A stretch of 64,000 nt of DNA from Desulfocucumis sp964643075 (GTDB lineage: Bacteria; Bacillota; Desulfotomaculia; Desulfotomaculales; Desulfocucumaceae), in contig CAZXQO010000001.1 in the NCBI GenBank assembly GCA_964643075.1, positions 62,001 through 126,000 on the forward strand, written 5' to 3'. The notes below the pieces were generated by a model, which saw only the letters and a list, made by a program, of their open reading frames with translations, searched no databases and was not told where the DNA came from. Below, one piece after another: positions 1 to 8,299 of this stretch (positions are counted from its first letter, which is position 1; every line of letters begins with the position of its first letter). The position numbers and the translations under genes are program-made.

Positions 1-293
1 TGTAGTGATAAAAATCCCAGGGCCATTTTACTATCTATCAAACTCCCCACATAGTTACCTGTGGCAAAACCTCCGGCATAAGCTACAATTTTCAGTGGAT
101 CGGTCAAACCCCCTGCCAGCACCTGGTTTAGCGCCAGTATAAATACCGACACCTCAACAAAGCCTATTGCGGCTGCCAGCAGGCGGCGGTCCCTGGTCAG
201 CATCAATATCCTGATTACATCCAGTGACATGTCCACAACCCTTGCTGAAAAAATAAACAGGTAGCCCAGCAACAAGGGAATCCAACTGTCCAT
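1..293 (-). CDS. UPF0316 (DUF2179/DUF5698) membrane protein, 3' end cut by window
   Basis: About 97 residues are visible before the frame leaves the window at base 1. The first 60 residues form two or three hydrophobic segments, and the block GFVEVSVFILALNQVL matches the conserved core of the UPF0316 (YebE-like) family of small integral membrane proteins. The start is set by a GGGGAGG ribosome site six bases before the ATG. The cytoplasmic C-terminal domain typical of the family would lie outside. The function of the family is not established. The assignment rests on remembered family sequence. Confidence 0.75.
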   Translation of the reverse strand, partial: MDSWIPLLLGYLFIFSARVVDMSLDVIRILMLTRDRRLLAAAIGFVEVSVFILALNQVLAGGLTDPLKIVAYAGGFATGNYVGSLIDSKMALGFLSL

Positions 294-460
294 GAAGAAC
301 CTCCCCGAATTGAAATGGGAACACTTATAAAGCGTTCCCAATTTCTATTAATTAATTTATTCCATATAATAACCTGAATTCCTGCAAGATTGTTAAACAT
401 TACCGATGTTCCAGTTCCTCAAGAGGCTTCTCATCTCCAGCAGATCAGCTTTTCCTATTA

Positions 461-1615
461 TTATCCGGAAACATCCTGTTTCGTTACAATCAGTGATTGA
501 TAGCAGGCCATTTGTTTAAGAGCGCAGTTGCATGAGGAAATTTTCCCGGCGTTTTCTTTGGCCCGACGAGACATTTTTTCTCTTAAGCCGTCGTCGGACA
601 GCAGCAATACTACTTTTTCTATAAATTCATCCAGATCCAGGTTCGTGAGGAAGCCGTCCAAACCGTCTTCCACCATCTCACTAACACCATAAGCCCTTAC
701 CGCCACCACCGGCATGCCTGCCGCCTTAGCCTCAGCGATGACCAGACCCTGTGTTTCTGTAACCGAGGTAAAAACAAATATATCTGCAGAACTATAACAG
801 TGGACAACTTCTTGCCAGGGCAGCCTGCCGGTAAATATGACTTCACCGTCCAGCCCCAGGCGCTGCACCTTCTTTTTTAATTTTTCCTCCTCCGGGCCGC
901 TTCCCACCAGAACAAGGCAACTTTCCTGTCGCCGGCTGTGGATAGCGCTGAAGGCCTCCAATAAAAGGTTAACGTTTTTCTCCACACCTAGTCTGCCCAC
1001 GAACAGCAATATTTTTTTATCTGACCGGATAGAATATTTTTCTTTTAACCAGTTTTTTTCGCCGCTGCTCAACTTATCAATTTCGATACCTGTGGGAATG
1101 CTTTCAATTCTAGCCTTTACCCCCAATTTTCCCAGATGCTCGGCAACTATTTCAGTAGGTGCTATTACCAAATCGCACCCGTTGCAAAAATCCCGGCAGA
1201 CCCGCCTGGTTATTTCCTTTGTGATCTCCTGCCCCAAGGGTACGTAATGCACATACTGATCATAAAGGGTATGAAAGGTAAAAACCAGGGGAATGCCCAT
1301 TCTCCTGGCGTATTTCGCCCCCAGTCTCCCCAACAGAAAAGGAGAGTGGACGTGTATGATGTCCAAATCCAGTTTGCGCATCACCGGTTTGAGCTTGATG
1401 GAAAAGGGTATCGCCAATGAATAATCGGGGTTGGTCGGGGCCGGCAGGGATGCAAACCGGAAAATCCTGTTCTCCTTTTGGCACCTTGGGTAACTTGGCG
1501 CAAATATATATATATCATGCCCCATGTCAGTAAGTTCTCTGGTAAATACCTCTATTGAACGCACCACACCACTGGTATAAGGCAGATAACTGTCTGTAAA
1601 AACCCCTATTTTCAT
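461..1615 (-). CDS. GT4-family glycosyltransferase (diacylglycerol glucosyltransferase-like)
   Basis: A 384-residue GT-B fold enzyme that probably transfers a sugar from a nucleotide donor to a lipid or other envelope acceptor at the membrane. It opens with MKIGVFTDSYLPYTSGVVRS, typical of GT4 enzymes acting on diacylglycerol, has HVHSPFLLGR near residue 95, and carries the C-terminal donor-binding E-x7-E stretch ETQGLVIAEAKAAGMPVV. An ATG five codons upstream (base 1630) is in frame, but GGGAGAT lies just before the ATG at 1615, so 1615 is the likelier start. The acceptor cannot be read from sequence. It stands alone, with about 85 bases to the next gene upstream. Confidence 0.85.
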   Translation of the reverse strand: MKIGVFTDSYLPYTSGVVRSIEVFTRELTDMGHDIYIFAPSYPRCQKENRIFRFASLPAPTNPDYSLAIPFSIKLKPVMRKLDLDIIHVHSPFLLGRLGAKYARRMGIPLVFTFHTLYDQYVHYVPLGQEITKEITRRVCRDFCNGCDLVIAPTEIVAEHLGKLGVKARIESIPTGIEIDKLSSGEKNWLKEKYSIRSDKKILLFVGRLGVEKNVNLLLEAFSAIHSRRQESCLVLVGSGPEEEKLKKKVQRLGLDGEVIFTGRLPWQEVVHCYSSADIFVFTSVTETQGLVIAEAKAAGMPVVAVRAYGVSEMVEDGLDGFLTNLDLDEFIEKVVLLLSDDGLREKMSRRAKENAGKISSCNCALKQMACYQSLIVTKQDVSG

Positions 1616-1700
1616 TGTATAATCTCCCATTAAGTAACCATAATTGGTATGTAACTGAAAACTTTGTTTATTATATCATAATTTCCCTGGCCAACGTAAT

Positions 1701-2171
1701 TTAAACCTCCGCGTTCCAAATATAGGAAACGTTGAAAATCCTCCACTTTCCACTTTCTTTATTAATATGGTATACGGCACTTCCCCTCTGCCTTCCTCCC
1801 GTTGTGCAGTCCTCCACATCAATTACCGCCGTAACTGTGGCTTGATTGTCATCTTGCTGCTTAACATTTATTGAAACTAAGACTGCCCTGCTGTACCAAT
1901 CCGTATTCTTTTTTTTAAATTCCCAGGCATCCCTGGATAACTTTTTTAAGAGCTGTCCTTCGTAATAATTACCCAGTATTTTTTCAATACATCCGGCATC
2001 ACCAGCATACAGCCAGGAATCATCCTCCACCGCCCCTTTAATCACAGCCCTTATTTCCTTCATATCCCCCTGATCAGCATCGCATCTACTGTTTTCAATA
2101 ACAGCCGGATATATAGCAGTTGATGCCAAAATCAATATAATTATTATATATACTTTTTTAATTCTTATCAT
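1701..2171 (-). CDS. Secreted or membrane-anchored hypothetical protein, NTF2-like
   Basis: A 156-residue protein with an N-terminal hydrophobic segment after basic residues (MIRIKKVYIIIILILASTAI), so it is exported or anchored. The rest alternates helix and strand and ends in SGKWRIFNVSYIWNAEV, the kind of closing strand seen in NTF2-like and Cys-protease-inhibitor-like secreted domains. Two Cys residues (in DCTTGG and DAGCIEK) could pair outside the cell. I do not recognise the family, and no function is assigned. It is transcribed alone. Confidence 0.6.
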   Translation of the reverse strand: MIRIKKVYIIIILILASTAIYPAVIENSRCDADQGDMKEIRAVIKGAVEDDSWLYAGDAGCIEKILGNYYEGQLLKKLSRDAWEFKKKNTDWYSRAVLVSINVKQQDDNQATVTAVIDVEDCTTGGRQRGSAVYHINKESGKWRIFNVSYIWNAEV

Positions 2172-2236
2172 ATTTACCCCCTGCTGTTAAAATGCCAGTC
2201 TATAAAAACCCTATTACCATTTTATGTCATTTGTGC

Positions 2237-2266
2237 CAAAAAATAAAGAACACTTTTGGTGTTCTT
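2237..2266 (-). terminator. Intrinsic terminator of the radical SAM/comFB unit
   Basis: Read on the minus strand, the stem AAGAACAC / GTGTTCTT is followed by TATTTTTT. It lies about 95 bases after the radical SAM stop codon, beyond the larger hairpin at 2296-2350. Confidence 0.75.
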
Positions 2267-2295
2267 TTGTAGAAATGATTTTTTCTGTTTATCTC

Positions 2296-2350
2296 GCTAA
2301 CAGCCTGTTGATTCCCGTCCTCGAAAGTCGGGAATCAACAGGCTGTTAGC
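2296..2350. repeat. Perfect 22-bp inverted repeat with 11-base loop
   Basis: The arm GCTAACAGCCTGTTGATTCC (plus CG) is followed by an 11-base loop and its exact complement. There is no U-tract on either strand. It sits 10 bases past the stop codon of the radical SAM gene. It could be an mRNA 3'-end stabiliser or a dispersed palindromic element. Confidence 0.8.
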
Positions 2351-2360
2351 TCACTTATAT

Positions 2361-3236
2361 TCAAAATCCTCTAAGGTATTCAGGTTTCAGGTTATACTTT
2401 CCTGGATTTTTCTCTACATCATCCAGCAGACCCACCAGGCGGTCCCTGTCCCTGTTCAGTGTTCCTTTTAGCGGCAGATAGTTTGAGGCGTGATTGCACC
2501 GGAAAATGCAGCCTGAAAGGTTGGTGTTTTCCAACATACATTTAATTTCCCGCAACGATTCCAGCGGGTCTGGCAGGGTCATCCGGCCCTGTTTTATTTT
2601 TTCATACAACGGAGTTCCCGGGAGCGGCATAAGTGTCAGAGCTCCTATATAAGTTGGATCTATCCGGCTAAGCAGCTTACCCGTATCCACAGCATGTTCC
2701 CGGGATTTCTCCCTTCCCCCTATACCTGTAATAACTGTAACAGATAGCTTAAAGCCGGCTTCCAGAGCTTTTCTGCCTGCAACTTCCATCTCCCGGGCAG
2801 TTACGCCTTTGTGGATTTCCTTTAATATATCCTCACTGCCGCTTTCCACGCCAAGAAATAATATTTTTAGTCCTGCTTCCCTTATTGCCATTAACTCATC
2901 CGGGCTTTTGGCAAGTATATCTTTAGGTCCGGCGTAGGCAGCCACCCTTTGAAGATGTGGAAAGGTTCCATATAGTCTGGCCAGCAGATTTAGCATTACA
3001 CCAGTTGGCATGGCCAGGGCATTACCGTCTGCCAAAAATATCCGCCTTGTATCGGCTGCATATATAGAAACGTCTCTAATATCCGCTTCAATTTCTTCAG
3101 GACCTTTAATTCTAAATTTTTTTCCTTTAAACATCCCGCAAAAAGTACAGGCATTATGCGAACAGCCTATGGTTACCTGCAGAATCAGACTATAAGCCTC
3201 GCTGGGGGGCCTGAATAAAGGTTCCTCATAACGCAA
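2361..3236 (-). CDS. Radical SAM superfamily enzyme (COG1032-like)
   Basis: A 291-residue protein with the 4Fe-4S cluster motif C25-x4-C30-x2-C33 (CSHNACTFC), which cleaves S-adenosylmethionine to start radical chemistry. Typical radical SAM barrel features follow: FLADGNALAMP, LFLGVESGSEDILKEIHKG and VTVITGIGG. The gap in the cluster motif is x4 rather than the commoner x3, as in a subgroup of COG1032 proteins. No B12-binding domain precedes it. The start is TTG behind AGTGGG. ComFB lies 24 bases upstream and probably shares the transcript. The substrate is unknown. Confidence 0.85.
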   Translation of the reverse strand: MRYEEPLFRPPSEAYSLILQVTIGCSHNACTFCGMFKGKKFRIKGPEEIEADIRDVSIYAADTRRIFLADGNALAMPTGVMLNLLARLYGTFPHLQRVAAYAGPKDILAKSPDELMAIREAGLKILFLGVESGSEDILKEIHKGVTAREMEVAGRKALEAGFKLSVTVITGIGGREKSREHAVDTGKLLSRIDPTYIGALTLMPLPGTPLYEKIKQGRMTLPDPLESLREIKCMLENTNLSGCIFRCNHASNYLPLKGTLNRDRDRLVGLLDDVEKNPGKYNLKPEYLRGF

Positions 3237-3260
3237 TGCTTTCCCACTTCCTTTGTAGTT

Positions 3261-3533
3261 CTAATGGTTTGGGCTGGCCGCCACCGTCTGGATGGCATTC
3301 ATCAGGGCGGCGGTAAGCTGGCCTTTGTTGGTGTTTTCTTCAAATCCAACTCTTTTCATAATCGATCCCGTTCTTGAAGAGACATAATTAACAGGTAAAT
3401 TGTTTAGTGCCATAGCTTTCATGCTTTCCCTGCATTTTTCGCACAGGCACGTACCCGGAAACTGTCTGGCGTGCTCCTCTATGATTCTGTCAAAGAGTTC
3501 CTCGACCATCACTTCGGTGTAATTAATCAGCAT
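3261..3533 (-). CDS. comFB: Late competence development protein ComFB
   Basis: A 90-residue protein matching the ComFB family: it opens with LINYTEVMVEELFDRII, has the paired CxxC-type site CLCEKC (three Cys within six residues), and the block MALNNLPVNYVSSRTG. The C terminus is extended by about 25 residues rich in Ala and Asn. Family members bind metal and some bind cyclic dinucleotides. No comFA or comFC is nearby, so a role in DNA uptake here is not shown. It is the first gene of a two-gene unit with the radical SAM enzyme. The ribosome site is GAGGGTGG. Confidence 0.85.
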   Translation of the reverse strand: MLINYTEVMVEELFDRIIEEHARQFPGTCLCEKCRESMKAMALNNLPVNYVSSRTGSIMKRVGFEENTNKGQLTAALMNAIQTVAASPNH

Positions 3534-3600
3534 TATTGCACCACCCTCATAATTTTCCCTGACTGCAGGTAATACAACCGGCTATAAGGCACCGGTGATT

Positions 3601-4695
3601 CTATATCCCAAAAGAAATCCCCATTTGTCTGGCAGCAACAACCAGGTTATTGTCTTGGGGCACAGTTCTCATCTCGCCCACTGCGCTGGTGAGAGGAACC
3701 GAGGTAATATCTATACCCTGCAGGCTAACCATATGGCCGAAAGTGCCTTCGGCGATCAGATTAACTGCGGCTACACCGTAGCGTGTAGCCAGTATCCTGT
3801 CGAAAGGTGTGGGAGAGCCACCCCTCTGCAGGTGTCCCAGCACCGTTACCCTGGATTCCTTATCTGTAAGCTCTTCGATTTGGTGGGCTACCACATGCCC
3901 TATACCTCCAAGCCGCACCGGTTCAAAGCTTCCCTCCACCATTCTCTGCACAACAATATCTCCATCTTTGGGCTTCGCCCCCTCGGCCACCACGATGATA
4001 CTGAATTTTTTATTCTTGGCGCTGCGTTGATTGACCTTCTCGATAACCTTATTGATATCGAAGGGCATTTCGGGAATAAGAATGACGTCGGCTCCGCCGG
4101 CAACCCCTGCTGCCAGGGCGATCCAACCGGCGTACCTGCCCATAACCTCCAGCACCATCACCCGGTGGTGGGACTCAGCAGTAGTGTGCAGCTTGTCCAG
4201 TGCCTCGGTGGCCGTGGTAAGAGCAGTATCAAAACCAAAGGTCTGATCAGTGGCTGAAAGATCGTTGTCAATTGTTTTGGGTACGCCCACTACATTTAGT
4301 CCCTTTTCATGCAATTCTCTGGCGATAGAGAGGCTGCCGTCGCCTCCAATGACCACCAGCGCGTCAACCTCCTGGATACTGATATTCTCAAAAACACGGT
4401 CCGAAACATCCACAAAAACCATTTCATCATTTCTCATTACCGGGTAGTGAAAAGGATTATCACGGTTAGTGGTGCCCAGGATGGTACCGCCCCGGGGCAG
4501 TATGCCGGCCACGTCGTTTTCGCCCATCTCCCTGGCCTGGTTTTTAATAAGTCCTCCAAAGCCGTTCAAGAAGCCTATTACTGTATAACCGTACTGCCTA
4601 ATGGCAGTTTTTACCACGGCCCTAATGACGGCATTAAGCCCGGGAGCATCGCCCCCACCGGTCAACAACCCTATTTTTCTTATTGTCTTATTCAT
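3601..4695 (-). CDS. pfkA: 6-phosphofructokinase, mixed-substrate (group III) type
   Basis: A 364-residue PFK that phosphorylates fructose 6-phosphate in glycolysis. The N terminus KIGLLTGGGDAPGLNAVIR, the donor site GGDG at 117-120 and PKTIDND at 139-145 are diagnostic. Length and sequence fit the 340-370 residue clade that includes actinobacterial and clostridial enzymes. The combination of Gly in GGDG (ATP type) with Lys in PKTIDND (found in PPi-type enzymes, where classic ATP-PFK has Gly) is typical of this clade and makes the phosphoryl donor uncertain. It is monocistronic, with no pyk nearby. Confidence 0.93.
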   Translation of the reverse strand: MNKTIRKIGLLTGGGDAPGLNAVIRAVVKTAIRQYGYTVIGFLNGFGGLIKNQAREMGENDVAGILPRGGTILGTTNRDNPFHYPVMRNDEMVFVDVSDRVFENISIQEVDALVVIGGDGSLSIARELHEKGLNVVGVPKTIDNDLSATDQTFGFDTALTTATEALDKLHTTAESHHRVMVLEVMGRYAGWIALAAGVAGGADVILIPEMPFDINKVIEKVNQRSAKNKKFSIIVVAEGAKPKDGDIVVQRMVEGSFEPVRLGGIGHVVAHQIEELTDKESRVTVLGHLQRGGSPTPFDRILATRYGVAAVNLIAEGTFGHMVSLQGIDITSVPLTSAVGEMRTVPQDNNLVVAARQMGISFGI

Positions 4696-4804
4696 GAATA
4701 TCCCTCCGAGTAATTTTTTAGCCTGTTATATTATTCGTCTTTCTTTTTTATATATTTATCTTTATACATAGTTACATATGGCATAAAATTTCCCCTGTGA
4801 ATAT

Positions 4805-4834
4805 GAAAAAACTACCGGCGCCAGGTACCGGTAG
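4805..4834 (-). terminator. Intrinsic terminator after the UPF0182/51-aa gene pair
   Basis: Minus-strand stem CTACCGG / CCGGTAG with a nine-base loop, followed by TTTTTT. It ends transcription coming from the genes at 4963-7932. Confidence 0.75.
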
Positions 4835-4867
4835 GTTAATGACAAATATTTCGTCACTTTAAGTAAA

Positions 4868-4945
4868 GGGGACACACCTGCGAAAGGTATGGGGACACAC
4901 CTCTCAGCAAGGTATGGGGACACACCTCCTTCGGAGGAATGTCCC
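4868..4945. repeat. Three copies of GGGGACACACCT in direct repeat
   Basis: Copies start near 4868, 4891 and 4916. The last two share the longer unit GGTATGGGGACACACCT. The block closes with the small hairpin CCTCC-TTC-GGAGG and an inverted partial copy (TGTCCCC). It sits between the terminator at 4805 and the small gene at 4963. Confidence 0.7.
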
Positions 4946-4962
4946 CTTATTTAATTATTTTT

Positions 4963-5118
4963 TTAATGATTATGGGAGTTACAGCCGTGACCCCCGGCCT
5001 GGGGCTTTGGATCTTCATACTTTTTCCACATGGCTGCAAATGGATGACATATGGCTAATAAGGCTACCGTTGTTACAACGCCGAATATTATACCGTATAA
5101 CCAGTTATCAAAAAACAT
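4963..5118 (-). CDS. 51-residue single-pass membrane peptide with His/Cys-rich tail
   Basis: The frame encodes 51 residues: a short N terminus (MFFDNWLYG), one transmembrane helix (residues 8-24), then a charged stretch and the tail GGHGCNSHNH, which could bind a metal. GGAAGGAG stands ten bases before the ATG, and an intrinsic terminator follows at 4805-4834. It lies 70 bases after the UPF0182 gene on the same strand and is probably co-transcribed. I do not recognise the family. Strong translation signals and the clear membrane topology argue that it is real. Confidence 0.65.
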   Translation of the reverse strand: MFFDNWLYGIIFGVVTTVALLAICHPFAAMWKKYEDPKPQAGGHGCNSHNH

Positions 5119-5187
5119 GCCGGTTCACTCCTTCCAGCAACCCGCATCCCCTCCTGGCATAAGAGAATCGCCGGTTAAAAATAATAT

Positions 5188-7932
5188 TTATTGTCCTGCT
5201 TTGCGCGACAATTCATTAAGAACATCTTTCAATCGCCTCTGAGCATCCCCGTAACCTGACCAATCCCCTTCCTTCAGCTTGGACTGAGCTTCATCGTAAA
5301 TTTTACCAGCATCAGCTGCCAGTTGACTTACGGTCTTGCCCTGTTGCCCGGTCTGGTTCTCTGTTGGTTGCGTAGGAGAAGGCTGCTGGGTTTCGTCGCC
5401 GAATATTTTCTGCAGCGCCAAATCCAGTGTCGGCTCCATGACCACCATGTCTCCGTGGACAACTATTACCCTGCGCAATTCGGGCATTTTACCCTGTTCT
5501 GCCTGCAGGTACAGTGGTTCTACGTACAGCAGCGAGTCTTTAACGGGAATAACCATCAGATTGCCCCTGATAACCTGAGAACCCCGTTGATCCCAGAGCG
5601 ATATCTGCTGAGATATGGTGGTATCCTGGTTTATCCTGGCCTCCACCTGCATAGGACCATATACCAGTTCCTGTTTGGGGAATTCGTACACCAGCAGCTT
5701 GCCATATTTTTCACCATCCGACCTACCGGCCAGCCAGGCAATCATGTTGGGTTTGTTCTGCGGTGTAAAGGGCAATATCTGGATATACTCCGAGTCTTTC
5801 TCCCCGGGTAGATTCACTATGGTGTAATAGGGCTCCATGGCCTGCTCCTCGTTATAGAAAAGCTCATTGGGCAAATTCCATTTATCCTCTTTGTTGTAAA
5901 AAACCTCCGGGTCGTCCATATGGAAAACCGCATACTTTTGGGCCTGAATGGTGAAAAGATCTTCAGGATACCTGATGTGGCTGACCAGGGTTCCGGGCAT
6001 ATCCTTAATGGGCAGAAAAAGCCCGGGGAAAATGTGACTATAGGTATTAATCAGCGGATCCTTGGTATCCGCTACGTAAAATTTAACATCGCCGCTGTAT
6101 GCATCCACCACAACCTTCACCGAATTGCGGATATAGTTCATTCCCCCGCTGAAAGGCTCGGCATAGGGGTACATGTTGGTTTCTGTGTATGCGTCCCACA
6201 TCCAGTATAATTTTCCTTTATCCACCACAATGTAAGGATCGGAATCATATTTAAGGAAAGGAGCTATTTTGGGTACCCTTTCCTTGATGTTACGGCAATA
6301 AAGTACCTGACTGTTGTTGGTAACATCTCCAGACAGCAGCATTTTATAGTCGCCCAGCGCAAACGCAAACAGCAGCCTTCTGAAAACGGAATTAATTCTT
6401 ACACCCTGCTCCCCTTTGTAATTGGAATACTTATTATCCTCTCCCTGGGGGTAATCAAATTCAGGCTCCTTTGAATTGACAATAACATAGTTGTCCGTAA
6501 GTTCCCCAAAATAAATTTCGGGCCTATCCACCTTAATGTCAATGCTGGAGGTAGGCGGAATGTCTTTGATAAAAAGATTGGGTAGTCCCTCACCGCTTAC
6601 TTCATTTACCGGGCTCATCACCACTCCATAGCCATGAGTATATTTTAGTCGCTGGTTGACCCAGGTTTTGGCCGTTTCGGACAACTTCTCCTGATTCATC
6701 TCCCGGGGCGCAATCATCACCTGGCGGTACTGTCCGTTTATTTTATAACGGTCAATATCGATGTTTTTCAACTCATAGTACAGCCTCATCTCCTGCAACT
6801 GGCTATATGTCTGCTGGATTGGCCGGTAGTCCCAAAGTCGGATGTTCTTGATGGTTTCCTGATTTTGCTGAATATCCGTCTGGCTCAGTGTCTTGCCGGC
6901 TGGAAATGGCCGTCGCTCCACAGCATCCAATCCATAAGCTTTTCTGGTAAACTCAATGCTATTTTTGATATAGGGTTTTTCTTTGCTTAGTTCGGTGGGA
7001 AGTACCACAAACTTTTGTACTGCGGCAGGATACAATCCCCCCAAGCCCACAGAGGCAATTAAAAGAATGCCGATGGTGTATAAAACCAGCCTGAAACGGC
7101 GCAGGAAAACATTCACCAATATTACTATAGCGCACAAAAGGGATATGAAAAACAGAGCTTTATAAGCCACAAGAGTTGCATGGACATCGGAATAGCCGGG
7201 GCCATATACTATACCACTCTGAGAGTGTAACAAATTAAACTGTTCCAGGCGGTAGCCCCAGGCCCTGATGCCGAAATATATGGCTGCCAGAGCCGAAATA
7301 TGAAAACGCGCCGCTTCTGAGCGAAAAAGTTTCGCCGGACCACCCCGGGCCGACTCGGCCACAAAATAGGCAATGGCCGCCCAGAAAACAAGCAATAGCA
7401 CAATCCAAGTTACCAGCTTATATATAAACTCATAAAATGGCAGCTGAAAAACATAAAACCCTACGTCTTTGTGGAATATAGGATCATTTAAGCCAAAAGA
7501 ACTGGGATTTAAAAACATTTGCAAAGTCACCCAGTCTTTTGTAACTGCAGCAGCCACAAAGAAAGCCATAATCAGGCTAATCAGTATAAATAGGATGACC
7601 ACCGGCCCGGAAGTAACATATTTACTCCAGGGGGAATGATACAGCGTTACTACATTCTCATCCTCCTGGTACTTCTTGCCGGCCTCCACGGCCTTTAGCA
7701 GAGCAGTGCGGGCAGGTAGCAGATTGACGAACATCAATATGAAAACTGCCAAACTAACGGCAATTTTTAAGCCTATCTGGGACAGTAATATCTTGAGGAA
7801 TACATTCTGGTAATTGAGACTGGCAAACCACAGCCAGTCAATATACAAATTGGCGCCCCAGCGGGCCAGAGCCAGCAGCAGCACGACCAGCGCAAGAATT
7901 ACTATCGTGACCCTGCGTATACCTCGACTCAA
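5188..7932 (-). CDS. UPF0182 family large membrane protein
   Basis: A 914-residue protein of the COG1615/UPF0182 family. The N-terminal third holds about seven transmembrane helices, and the next 500 residues form the conserved extracytoplasmic region (LWDYRPIQQTYSQLQEMRLY, YWMWDAYTETNMYPYAEP). It ends with a Pro/Gln/Thr-rich linker and a predicted helical tail (AGKIYDEAQSKLKEGDWSGY). The family is widespread in clostridia and actinobacteria but has no established role. It is followed by the 51-residue membrane peptide and preceded at 50 bases by a zinc-ribbon gene on the same strand. Confidence 0.9.
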   Translation of the reverse strand: MSRGIRRVTIVILALVVLLLALARWGANLYIDWLWFASLNYQNVFLKILLSQIGLKIAVSLAVFILMFVNLLPARTALLKAVEAGKKYQEDENVVTLYHSPWSKYVTSGPVVILFILISLIMAFFVAAAVTKDWVTLQMFLNPSSFGLNDPIFHKDVGFYVFQLPFYEFIYKLVTWIVLLLVFWAAIAYFVAESARGGPAKLFRSEAARFHISALAAIYFGIRAWGYRLEQFNLLHSQSGIVYGPGYSDVHATLVAYKALFFISLLCAIVILVNVFLRRFRLVLYTIGILLIASVGLGGLYPAAVQKFVVLPTELSKEKPYIKNSIEFTRKAYGLDAVERRPFPAGKTLSQTDIQQNQETIKNIRLWDYRPIQQTYSQLQEMRLYYELKNIDIDRYKINGQYRQVMIAPREMNQEKLSETAKTWVNQRLKYTHGYGVVMSPVNEVSGEGLPNLFIKDIPPTSSIDIKVDRPEIYFGELTDNYVIVNSKEPEFDYPQGEDNKYSNYKGEQGVRINSVFRRLLFAFALGDYKMLLSGDVTNNSQVLYCRNIKERVPKIAPFLKYDSDPYIVVDKGKLYWMWDAYTETNMYPYAEPFSGGMNYIRNSVKVVVDAYSGDVKFYVADTKDPLINTYSHIFPGLFLPIKDMPGTLVSHIRYPEDLFTIQAQKYAVFHMDDPEVFYNKEDKWNLPNELFYNEEQAMEPYYTIVNLPGEKDSEYIQILPFTPQNKPNMIAWLAGRSDGEKYGKLLVYEFPKQELVYGPMQVEARINQDTTISQQISLWDQRGSQVIRGNLMVIPVKDSLLYVEPLYLQAEQGKMPELRRVIVVHGDMVVMEPTLDLALQKIFGDETQQPSPTQPTENQTGQQGKTVSQLAADAGKIYDEAQSKLKEGDWSGYGDAQRRLKDVLNELSRKAGQ

Positions 7933-7981
7933 AAAATTTCCCCCTTCATTTCAATGGCATGGCGTTATACGAGAGTTGTAA

Positions 7982-8158
7982 TTATACGGGTTTAGGTACC
8001 TTCTGTGATTCATCTGATTCGTGCCTTATTTTTGCTTCGCACATCTGACAGAATACAATTGGTGACTTCTTTTTTATTTCTTCTTCATCATCATAAGGAT
8101 CAGGCTTAAACTCCTCCAGTTCAACGGGCCTGCCGCACATCATGCAACGAACCTGCAC
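7982..8158 (-). CDS. Small zinc-ribbon protein
   Basis: A 58-residue protein with two CxxC knuckles, C5-MM-C8 and C37-QM-C40, separated by an acidic insert (PDPYDDEEEIKKK). This is a plain four-Cys zinc ribbon, and no enzymatic residues are visible. A longer frame begins at 8182, but GGAGGTG with six-base spacing points to the GTG at 8158, which makes the protein start VQVRCMMC. The gene probably shares a transcript with UPF0182 (gap 49 bases). Function unknown; it could be a nucleic-acid or protein adaptor. Confidence 0.7.
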   Translation of the reverse strand: MQVRCMMCGRPVELEEFKPDPYDDEEEIKKKSPIVFCQMCEAKIRHESDESQKVPKPV

Positions 8159-8299
8159 GGGGAACACCTCCATTTTAACCAATTTTGTTAATAAATTTTC
8201 AAAGTCTCAAAATTGCTATTTCGCCGGTGCCTTATTAAATTCCTTCCTAAGAGCCTTATATAGAAAGCTGTAAATTGATTGTAAACCAGCCAGTGTTTT

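Noticed and set aside
3595..4257. 220-residue plus-strand frame
   Set aside because: Exactly opposite the phosphofructokinase gene, without ribosome site or recognisable domain; a shadow frame.
4868..4945. Possible CRISPR array
   Set aside because: Only three short repeats with unequal, very short gaps and no cas genes in the window.
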